Positions 55,185 through 64,000 of a stretch of DNA of 64,000 nt are shown here, in pieces. The stretch is taken from assembly GCA_014058105.1 (NCBI GenBank), contig JACGCM010002535.1:1054001-1118000 (forward strand). The letters are read 5' to 3'. Source of the stretch: Kingdonia uniflora (taxonomy: Eukaryota > Streptophyta > Magnoliopsida > Ranunculales > Circaeasteraceae). The notes beneath the pieces were generated by a model. The model was not told the DNA's origin and did not search any database. It saw nothing but the letters and a program-made list of their open reading frames with translations. The position numbers and the translations under genes were made by a program. Every line of letters starts with the position of its first letter. Position 1 is the first letter of the stretch.

Positions 55185-55654
55185 TTAGAATTCAGCTACA
55201 TATATATCTAAAAACTGATGCACCAATATATCCAAATTATCAATTATCAAGTTCCAAATATCAAGATATCTACATTTACAATACATATCAATTAGTGCGT
55301 TGTTGAGAGAAACTTGGTGGTTAAATTCATTTCTAATAGCAAATCCATGAATTTGTTTCTTTGCCATTAAACTGTTGAAAGAGCCACAAGCATGGATAAC
55401 ACTAATAAGAGAGACTCTATTAGGTTCTACTTTACCATCATCGCTCAACTGCATTCTCCAAGAAAGGGCGAAAGCTTGCTCGCAGCCTCCATTTTGTATG
55501 TAACTTATTGTCATTGCAGTCAAGGCAGTACTGAACCCACTAACTCATCTTGCATCGTCACACCCTATTTTGATGCCCATTAAAACACTGTAAGAATCAG
55601 GTTTTGAAATCTTGTTTTTGGATTTATTGATATAGAGCCGCTAGTTCTTGCCAT
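55185..55654 (-). pseudogene. Second, truncated PPR fragment in opposite orientation
   Basis: ATG 55654 (MARTSGSISINP...) matches the start of the plus-strand copy. A different PPR portion follows: TAMTISYIQNGGCEQAFALS, VEPNRVSLISVIHACGSFNS, KQIHGFAIRNEFNHQVSLNN and ALIDMYCKCRYLDI, ending near 55185. These repeats may be those missing from the 53169 copy. Stops interrupt the start. Confidence 0.8.
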
Positions 55655-56230
55655 TTTCCTTGAAATCTCGTTTTTGAAAATCTCCTCTCCTGTAGAGCCC
55701 AAAGAGAAGATATGCACATACCTAATCTGTCGAGAATTTTTACAAAGATTCACATACTCAAGACTGCGATATAAAGAAAATTAATGTTCTTCTTGAGTAA
55801 ATAATTATCTGGTAAACAAGGTGGTAGAAGAAGCATAAGGGTTTGATGGGATCTTCAAAAGAATAAAGATGATAAAGAGTGTACCAAAATCTTATCGATT
55901 ACAAAGTTATGGGGCTGCTTGGAGATGGGGTTGCTCGATTACATATTTTTTCTAATTATTTCTTCTTCTTTACTGTTGGTGGTGAAGGGTGGGGTTGCTT
56001 GAAGATGCGCAGTTTTGGAGGGAAGAGGAACAGGCAACTTCTTTAATTCAAAATATTTTATTTTATTTTTTAAAACCTTAAAATAATGAAGCTTTTCTTT
56101 CTCATCAATTATCAGTGAACTGCCTAAGTCACCCTTAGTACTCTCCTCTCATTTTGCACATGGCGTTTAGGTAAGGGTGAGAGACGAATGTTTGATGACT
56201 CACGAGAGGTTAACTTTTTTTCCAAAATAG
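55600..56230. repeat. Right arm of the inverted duplication
   Basis: Reverse complement of 52574-53225. Together with P3 (pairing with P2) the arms total about 1.7 kb, and with S3/S1 over 3 kb. Confidence 0.8.
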
Positions 56231-56250
56231 TATTACTCTAGTATGTTTTG

Positions 56251-57268
56251 TTATAATACAACCTCCCTCCTCTGCAATCCTTTACCAAACACCCTCTTCT
56301 GCTAATACACATAAGAGCATGAGAGACAGTTTTGACACCCACAATGTCTACTACAGAGGAATAAAAAGAATAAATAATCAATTATGAAAGGTTTTCTAGG
56401 ATGAAGTTGATGATGAAGTTTATCAAACATACAACTTTTCTCATCCTCTGCGTGATCTTCATGCTATTTGTTTCACCGACAAGTGCTGGACGAGGGAAGG
56501 ACATGGTAGCCGCACTTTATAAGGCCGGTCATGATATTACGGCTGAAAATCTTTAGATTGAGATAGATTTCACGAATACTTATCCTTATCAACTACCACC
56601 AGAGTCCCGTGATCATAATACCATAAGCAATAACACATTTACTTTCTTTTCACCGGCAGGCACCAAGATTTCTTTTGGTATCTCCGTCCATGTTTTTCGT
56701 TACCATATAGCACACTGGATGTTGGAAAAAAAGCCGTTGGAGTTATCTCTCCCGTTTGGATCTGAGATTAAGATTCTCCAATGTCGTCTTCCACTTGTTC
56801 GTACTTCAGCATGGCATGGTAATGATTTTATCGGTGAAGTAAAGATAATACAATGGAACATCTACATACAAAGATGAGGCTATGATCATTCACGTTGAGG
56901 ACGCCGCCTTAAACACATTCTTTGATTGGCCCCATAAGGAGATCGATTATGACGAGTGTGATTGAAATGTGTGATACGGAGTTCCATAGAATTTGCTGGA
57001 AGCCTGTGATAATGATGATGAAAATGATCCAAAGAAGAATATTTTAAGTACCCCAGATGTGAGTAACAACATAAACTACATAAACTCCGTGAATACTGAT
57101 GCAACCAATAGTGACCACACTAACACTATTATGACTCCTGCCTCAAGTAATAACAAGACTAGTTCACCCAATATAATCGACGCTCTAAACAAACCGAGAA
57201 AGGCCGGTGGTAGTTTTCCAGTGATGGAGAAAAGTGCATCCAGTACAATCTTGGTTGGGTTGCCTTGA
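56251..57268 (+). pseudogene. FLA pseudogene copy P3, the most complete
   Basis: TATAATA box near 56252. ATG 56401 opens a signal peptide (FLILCVIFMLFVSPTSAG), then GKDMVAALYKAGHDITAENL and a TAG at 56554. The same frame continues open for about 100 codons: TISNNTFTFFSPAGTKISFG, VFRYHIAHWMLEKKPLELSL, FGSEIKILQCRLPLVRTS, FIGEVKII. A frameshift leads to EAMIIHVEDAALNTFFDWPH, then an Asn/Ser/Thr-rich linker (56993-57230) and a cut-off hydrophobic tail STILVGLP. Order and motifs fit a single-FAS1 FLA. The family call is by motif memory and needs a search. Confidence 0.58.
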
Positions 57269-57275
57269 AAACTCG

Positions 57276-58972
57276 TTTGGGCTTCGTACCTGTTTTAGGG
57301 GTTTCAACCTTTTTCTTATTTCAGTACTTTAGGTAATTAGTTCCACCAGTATATACTCTAGTGACGTGTAGTAGGGTGTGCCATGTTGGTTCTCCTTCGT
57401 CTTGTAATCTTTCCGTCTACTATATATTCCTACTTTTTGCAAAAAAAAACTCATCTCTTATTCCCTCTTCTCTTAGGGAAAAAAAATGAAATACATCTCC
57501 ATGAAATCTTAAGTTGTTTATGACGATTCATTGATGCGAATTCATATCTTATTTTAATTAATCTTGATTATGTTACGTTAAAATATTTTCCAAACTAAAT
57601 AGCACTCATTACCTCTCGTGTTCAATGTTTTCATTATATTCAGTAATTTTATTCAATATCCTCATTTTACCTAGAAATAAGAAAAGTGATGACAAAAATG
57701 AAGAATTTTTTCTAGAATAGAATTGTTTTTCTTCTATATGAATGGAAACTAAAATTTAGTATTTAACAATCTTTTCTTTGATTAAGGGGCTTAGAAAATC
57801 AGGATAACCGTTAACCTTACTAGATTGGTTAAAGATGACACATGTTCAATGGAGAAGAGCTTATGACCGAGATCGCTCCAAGGTGCTTAGGACCAAACTT
57901 TTTCTCGATTCTTTAAGTTTTCTTATAACAAATATGGTTTTATGCGTTTAATGCAATTAAGAGAATTTGTCAAAATCTTGGATTTATTCCAAGACGAAAA
58001 CAAAGATCCGCATTCAAGGATTTTTTTAGCATATTCAAGACATAAAAGAACCCCCATAGAGTACGCCACAACCATCACAATCACCACCACGAATCACACC
58101 CTCATTATGGAACACTTGATCTATCTCCCTAGCTCTTTGCACCAATACTGATATTGATAGTTCTTAATCGCTTCACCGGTTAAGAGCTCTTTTGTTACAG
58201 TTTCATGCATTTAGTATGTATGCCACAATATATAATTACAATTTTTGTCTACCAGAAGTCCAGTTTGAGGCGCTGCAATATACATAATTTGTTTCCCCCT
58301 GTCCTAACACCACTTAATAAAAATACTTTTTTAGGGAGCTCTTTGTAGTGGTGGTGGGTGTGTGCGTGTGCGTGTGGGGTGGGGAACAAATTGCACACCC
58401 TCAAGGCCGGTTTAAAACGCTGTCAGAGTAATGAAGTTGTTGAAGCAAAACTTCTCTCAAAGGGAGAGAGCTACTCTTCCAATGGAAATATGTGTTACTG
58501 ATGGATTAATGTTATTTCCCTAAAAATAGTGATTTACACCATTTGCTCAAATTTTTAAGCAAATTATTCACTCTCACCCTCAACTTTGAAAGGTTTTAGT
58601 TTATCTCATTTTTTGTATGTCGAGACCCATGGTTATCTCAGTCAAAGTCGGCGATAGAATCAAGACCGCTGGACAACTCATCTACAACCAACGACCGAGA
58701 AGGTAAGTTGGTAACTGGAACTGTGATTATCTAAAAGCCCAAGATTGTTATAACTTAGTAAAAATGTTTTTGCAAAACTAAGAAAATAAAACTTTTTCTC
58801 TGATGTATTTTCAACGCCATTTCAGAACTCTCGTTTGAACGAGTTCTCCAGTCGTTCGAGCAAATTTGGACATAAATCAAGTTTCAAGGAATTTTTACTG
58901 TTGAGTTTTCAAGGCTTTTTTGAGTACCTCGCTCGAACGAGTTTTAGGGTCGCTAGAACGATTTCTGGGAAA
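57276..58972 (-). repeat. S repeat, copy S3 (inverted relative to S1)
   Basis: Begins GGGCTTCGTACCTGTTTTAG directly after P3 and aligns, reversed, with 45105 down to 43425. The frame at 57942-58151 (FQDENKDPHSRIFLAYSRHK) is shared with S1. A GTGTGCGTGTGCGTGTGGGG run at about 58357 is an alternating purine-pyrimidine tract. Confidence 0.62.
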
Positions 58973-59060
58973 AATGATTTTTTTCGAAGGATTCTATCTG
59001 CCTTTGTTTTTAAGCTATTTTGAGAACCTCGTTCAAACGACTTTGGGTCCTGTTCGAACG
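58832..59060. repeat. Paired TTCGAA palindromes, 21-bp pitch, near the right end of S3
   Basis: Site starts: 58832/58853, 58930/58951, 59030/59051, all 21 bp apart. The last pair lies beyond the part shared with S1, so S3 belongs to a longer element. Confidence 0.72.
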
Positions 59061-59394
59061 GAAGCCAAAAAAATTGTTTTCACTATTTAAAATAAACCAT
59101 GTTTTTTTTTTTTTTTTTCATTCCATTTTTTTAGAGCTTTTATTTTTATATGAGAGGCTAATCATGATGAGAGAGAGAGAACTTAAAACCTTTATCTTGA
59201 GATTGAATTAGCACAATTCTACTTCTTTCATGATTTGCTAGAGTAATTCGCATAATGTGATCCTTGTTACGAGATCAAGGAGTATATATAGTTGTAATAA
59301 CTAAGAAGATGGGGCGTAAGGCTTGAATCATATCCTTGTTGTGAGATCAAGGCGTATCTATTTATATAAAACCAATATCTTGAAATGACCTGCA
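59061..59394. other. AT-rich spacer
   Basis: Poly-T at about 59102-59119 and GAGAGAGAGA near 59170. No gene seen. Confidence 0.5.
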
Positions 59395-60560
59395 AGCAAA
59401 TGGTGTACCGTTGAGTACAAATAGTAATGGGGTCGTATCCCAAGAGACTAGTTGGTACAAATTAACTTCGAACTATTAATTTTATCCAATACAAAAGAAT
59501 TGTGTGTAGGTTTTGAAATGATGAAAATGAATAAATAAAATGACAGGGTTTTGATATGAACCAGAGAGGAAACCAAGGCGTGATTCAACTTCATCCGCTG
59601 TAACCGTGAGATAGTATATCTAGTTAGAGTATATCATGAATTCCTGTATTGCATATCCTTAGTCGGGTATATGCATACATCACAAAATAAGAAATTATAC
59701 TTTAAGAATTACTCATATGCCAACTTATTCAACCATGGTCCGGCTGATAAGGATGGCTTATGTTCTCATCTTCATGTTTTAAACCATCTTGTAATGGCCA
59801 AACAAGATGATTTCTTTAAACTCTTTACTCCCACGAATCCAAGCTACGGTTAAGCTAAGATCGTAGAAATAAAACTTTACATTAAATTGGAAAAAGGAAA
59901 ACTAACTACTCTTAACTAAACTACACTATTCCACACTAAGGCTGTATTGGATGGAGCTTCCTCTAGCCATGGTTAAAGGGGTTTAAATACTCATTCCTTT
60001 GATCATTGCCATATTACTATTATAACAACAAAAGTAAAAGATAAGAAGAAAAGAGAAAGAAAAATCTTTATTGCTTTTAACCTTGATTTATACTCTCCAA
60101 GATCCCTCAAATGGGTGCAATTCCTCTCCTATTTATAGAGTATAGGAGGGGTTACAAAATATCAACATAAATGAAAAATTCCCTAAATAATGCCTTCCAT
60201 TATGCACAAAATATAAGAGCTTTAAAACCCCTTACTCCGTGGCTTAGCCCATGCACAAAATTATATGGCTTGATAATCTCCATCAATGCCTCTTTAATGC
60301 TCTTCATTGGACTTTTAGTTGACAAATACAAGAATTGATCAACTGCTGGAGTGCATTACATTATTTTATTTACTGAGAACCACAAAAATGTACGACTTGT
60401 TTATCATGCGACCAATTTTTGTAAATAAAAGAAAAAATACTATTAGTATCATATTTAATTAATAAATGACAATTTGGATATAAATTTAGAAGTTGCAAAA
60501 GTAAATATTACGTGTCTATCAAATACCCCTGAACTTATGATTTGCTAGTTCTCGAGCAAA
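59395..60560 (-). repeat. Probable LTR fragment of an Athila-like Ty3/gypsy element
   Basis: The minus strand reads TTTTGCTCGAGAACTAGCAA, then AAGTTCAGGGGTATTTGATA. This resembles the CTCGAGGACGAGCAA ... AAGTTTGGGGGTATTTGAT signature (polypurine tract and LTR start) of many plant elements. The far end has GGGATACGACCCCATTACTA and CACCATTTGCTTGCAGGTC, also typical of such LTRs. No coding part is present. The boundaries are approximate. Confidence 0.45.
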
Positions 60561-61015
60561 ACTAAATAAAAACTATTTTTGTAGGTTACGCGGTTGCATA
60601 TAGCATATGCAACAAGCTGCTAAACCCTTAGCTTCCCCTGGTAAACGAGTATTGTCTCGTGAGATGTTATAGTTATTATACCCACAAAAATTGATAATAA
60701 CACTTTGGTAATTCTAGATTACAAATTACTTATTTTTGGTGAACTTATCCTTACTTTTCCTATGACAAGAAAATATAATGACAAATTTTTCTTAAAATTC
60801 AGTATTTCCCAAGTGTACCATAAAATATTATTTCCAGAATCCAAAAGTTGAAATACTACCTCATGATTATAAAAAGATTCAAATATTTGCCTTAGCTATA
60901 TCTCAGTGTAGTAAAGATGGTGTTACAGCATAATACATTGTATAGAATAGTTGAGTCAACGTTTGTTAGTATAGTACTTATTAGAATAAATTCATCGGTA
61001 AGTTCAACAAGTGCC
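60561..61015. other. AT-rich DNA without recognised features
   Basis: No coding frame, tandem repeat or known element signature seen. Confidence 0.4.
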
Positions 61016-61018
61016 TTA

Positions 61019-61440
61019 CACTACACAAAAATTAGGAATTGACAGCGTTAGAAGAATACTATTATAACCTACCATAACTTTTTTCAAATGCTCTATTATG
61101 CAATGCTATCCTTTTTACAATAGCATTTTTCTGAACACCATTAAATAATAGTATTTGAAGAATACTATCAATTTATTTTAGATGGCATTTAGAGAATGCC
61201 ATAGTTGTCTTTCTATAATGTTTTTTCATTGCTGTTTTTTCTTTTTAACATAGCAAGTCATAATACTATCAATTTATTTCATTGCTGTCTTTCTATAATA
61301 TTTATGCATAGTCTTTATTTACATGACATAGCGGATAGTAAACGGTATCTATTATCTCAAATTTTTCCATAGCATTTGTCTAAGGCTATTGTTGCATATA
61401 CCATAGCATTTTATAGAAAGCTTTAATTTCCAGAATGTTA
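61019..61440 (+). mobile_element. Terminal region of a CACTA-type DNA transposon
   Basis: TTA then CACTACACAAAAATTAGGAA starts an end like those of plant CACTA elements. The next 400 bp repeat ATAGCATTT / AATACTAT / ATGCCATAG motifs in both orientations, as CACTA subterminal repeats do. No matching opposite terminus or transposase was found in the window. Confidence 0.5.
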
Positions 61441-64000
61441 ACATAACATCTTCAAATGATATATTTGCTTAACAAATTAATAGTACAAAGCAGTTACAAT
61501 GTTCAATAAACACTATCATTAACACTTTCTAAATTACAAAAAAGAAATTAACATTTCATCAAATAAATAAAAGTCGCATGCTTTACTGCAAAAATGATTT
61601 AGATACAATAAAAGTTGATGTTATAATAATCATATTATGGTCTTCAACAAAAATGAAGAAAAATAAAAGCATAAACTTCAATAAAAAAAATCCCTTCTTA
61701 TCTATGTATAATGGCCAAACACTGTAGACAGTCACTTTCAACTGCGACGCCATCTTCATAAACTGCATATAAGGTATGAAAAAGCATCTAAGTAAATCAA
61801 ATTATAAATACTAAAATAATCATACCATATCTAATCCAAAAATGAATACCAATCATGAATCCTACTTTAATTTTTCCTATACAAAGATCGGCTAACTAAG
61901 AGTTTACTATCATGTATCAAGATGTTATAATCTACATAGATAGTACAGGAGTAGTTCTAGGAACAGTTAGTACAAAATTAGCCAGTATAACAAACTATAT
62001 AGCAGATATCGTGCAAAATTATTGGAGTACAATAACCTATTCAAAGAGGGTGAAGAAAGCTATGGGTACGTAGTTTCATATTTAACAGCAGCAATTCAAT
62101 CATTTAAAGAAAAAAGAAAATTTCATAGATATTCAGCACTCAATGGAACCTGTTAGTAGATCAAATTATTTCAAAAAGGTTCAGTCACATATGGCAGAAA
62201 ACAAATTTTATTGCAGATAAACTACTAAAGAGATAATCTAATGCAGTCATTCCTTTAAAAAAAATAGAGTAATGGAAATCCAATTTTTTTGATAAGAATT
62301 GGATTATATAAGGATGTAGCGACAGAGAATAAATAGTTAAGTTATAAGGATTTATGATACCAGAATCAATTATCCTTCATATCCATGTATTTCTTGGGCC
62401 ATTCAATAAACTCTTTAAGGCACCACCAATTGTATTTTAATCATCAGTCACACTCTATAACGGGAATAAAGGGATTACAACAATCATATAGCAACTTTGT
62501 ATATAGTAGGCCCAAGAATTTAATTATGCAGCATGCATTCAGGATCTTCAATCCCCCAATATAAATGAGCAACAACAAACTTAGAGCCCTTCAAACTTTA
62601 ATAATTGTAATTTGTGGCTTTAGCCTTCCTTTTACGTTGTGCCTATAAAGAAAAATTAAGATTATATTTACAATTCTCTATATATTACATGGTTATATAA
62701 ACTTAGAAGTGCTAAGATTTCAACTATATTATATACAGTGGTCACTCTCTAAAGAAATCAGGGCTAGATATTTCATGGCGAAGCTTGGTATAGATTCTAT
62801 TAAAAGATGTATTACAGAGGCATGGCTAGATCTAGTCCTTCTCTTTAATATTATTTTTAATTATCTAATTAAAAAGTAAGCCCAAAAAGAAAAGGATTTA
62901 CTTGGGGGGGGAGGGGGATAAACATTTGTATCTATAATACTTCATCGTCCGCTAAACTTTTTTACCTCTGATACACTTTGTGCCTTTAAAATGACAAATG
63001 AAAGAAATGAAAAATATGCAAAAATAATAATAATAGTATTTACAAGAGATCACTTTGTTTTCACATTATAATTTTCTTGGGATAGTGAATGAGATGTATT
63101 TGAAGACTACAAATTTTTTGTCCTTTGACCCTGTAGTTCACAAAAAAGACATGAAAATATCGAGAATAAACAATATTGTGTCAACTAAGTTAACATTTAT
63201 GAAAAATTTGATTACAAGAGGCATGTTTGCCTAATAGAAGAAACCAAGAAATAAAGAAACTGCTGCTATCATTTGTTATTTCTTATTTACAAATCATAAT
63301 AAATAAATAGTATCTCCATTATAGAAAAATGGGTCTCATTGAATAGACTTCAATGAAGTCAATAGCCAAGAAGCAACAATGGTTTGCTTGCAGGAGAGTT
63401 CAATTTCTTGAGAATATAAGAGAAATCTGAATGAACACAACTTACACTAAGCAGATAACAATTTTGAATAGTAGCAGAAAATCTGAATGCACATCAATTA
63501 TTCCTTGTGTGATTATATGTTTCTATAACTTCTCTTCCTCTTGGTCTTGTAACAAAACTGATACAACTCCTACATCTGTCTAAAAAGTTGCACCGGCCAT
63601 GGTTTCCTCTAGCGGCACTATTACAACAGATTTTATAAACCGAACCAATTTGAAGATTTTGAATTAGTCCTTTGGCAGCTGAGGTTCTTCTTGTTGTGCA
63701 CAGGCCACCCTTAAATTCATATACAGATGTTATTCATCCATTGTTTTGAAATAGAAGCACTGCCTTGTATGTTCAATAGTGCTCTTGAGAGATTTTTAAG
63801 ATTATTAAGGTTGTATATTATGTTCTAATTTCGGAAGGAAGGGTTTTTCAGCGATGAAGATAATGCTTTTCTTAAGTCACATTTTTATACCTTAGTTGAA
63901 TAAACACTTAACTAATAATAATAAAAAAGTCTCTACTTAATTATTATGGTATATGCATGAAATACTTGCCTAGTTACGAATCAACTTCAAAATCAAATTA
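61441..64000. other. AT-rich region, possibly interior of the CACTA-like element or intergenic
   Basis: No recognised domain. Minor items: a splice-like TTATAG|GCACAACG before a basic stretch AQRKRKAKATNYNY and stop (minus, about 62645-62600), a G8AG5 run at about 62905, and the Cys-rich open stretch listed separately. Confidence 0.35.
63507..63733 (-). pseudogene. Unrecognised cysteine-rich open stretch
   Basis: The minus strand is open for about 75 codons without its own ATG: VYEFKGGLCTTRRTSAAKGL, NLQIGSVYKICCNSAARGNH, GRCNFLDRCRSCISFV, then a TGA. Six cysteines in 40 residues suggest a metal-binding or disulphide-rich exon. No family recognised; chance is possible. Confidence 0.22.

Noticed and set aside
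42477..57268. Small secreted S1/self-incompatibility-type proteins for the FLA-like copies
   Set aside because: The YH..L, GSEIKTL, INGVKI and IHGVD order plus the Asn/Ser/Thr-rich linker and hydrophobic tail fit a FAS1 domain with GPI anchor better than the S1 fold.
38665..59060. TTCGAA sites as heat-shock elements
   Set aside because: Heat-shock elements are alternating GAA/TTC blocks with two-base gaps (TTCnnGAA). Here TTC and GAA are adjacent and the 21-bp pairing is not the heat-shock spacing.
59671..59853. Plus-strand 60-codon frame (MHTSQNKKLY...)
   Set aside because: It lies within the probable Athila-like LTR fragment and shows no conserved motif.

Overview
This is repeat-rich plant nuclear DNA, very probably from a seed plant and most likely a eudicot. 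The evidence is nested LTR retrotransposons of the Ty3/gypsy Tat group, a Ty1/copia element, a gag-only terminal-repeat element, Mutator-like and CACTA-like DNA transposon ends, and decayed plant genes: a PLS-type pentatricopeptide repeat (PPR) gene and fasciclin-like arabinogalactan protein (FLA) genes. I see no intact single-copy host gene, no rRNA or tRNA gene, no CRISPR array and no bacterial operon.

Bases 1-36,412 are a nest of four related Tat-type gypsy elements, here called A to D. A (minus strand, 5' LTR 5868-6549) continues past the left edge and sits in the 5' LTR of B. B (plus strand, 6550-11465) is an old copy that lacks its 3' end. C (minus strand, LTRs 35648-36407 and 11708-12429) is split in its gag gene by D (plus strand, LTRs 21347-22081 and 33460-34195). 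D is bounded by a perfect 5-bp target duplication GAGTT, and C by an imperfect one. Each element has gag, protease, reverse transcriptase and RNase H; A, C and D also retain integrase. All are broken by stops and frameshifts. Downstream of pol, A, C and D carry a tandem-repeat tract and an antisense gene (aORF). C and D also carry a second small antisense ORF. The C and D aORF copies align across three introns and a leader exon with a TATA-like box, so this module looks like a spliced transcription unit carried by the element.

Bases 36,413-42,500 hold unassigned gene-like sequence, a (TC)n microsatellite, a non-autonomous gag-only element (38419 to about 40600) and a 910-bp Mutator-like MITE with a perfect 9-bp target duplication.

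Bases 42,500-59,100 form a large inverted duplication around a PPR pseudogene. Three FLA pseudogene copies lie here, and one is split by a complete copia element (46838-52199, TSD TTATG). A repeat of about 1.7 kb, called S here, appears in opposite orientation in the two arms.

The most unusual signal is in the LTRs of the gag-only element, the LTRs of the copia element and the S repeats. All carry degenerate 10-bp palindromes built on TTCGAA, arranged in pairs whose starts are almost always exactly 21 bp apart. I know of no named family for this.

The last 5 kb is AT-rich. It contains a probable Athila-like LTR fragment, one CACTA-type terminus and nothing I can name as a gene.
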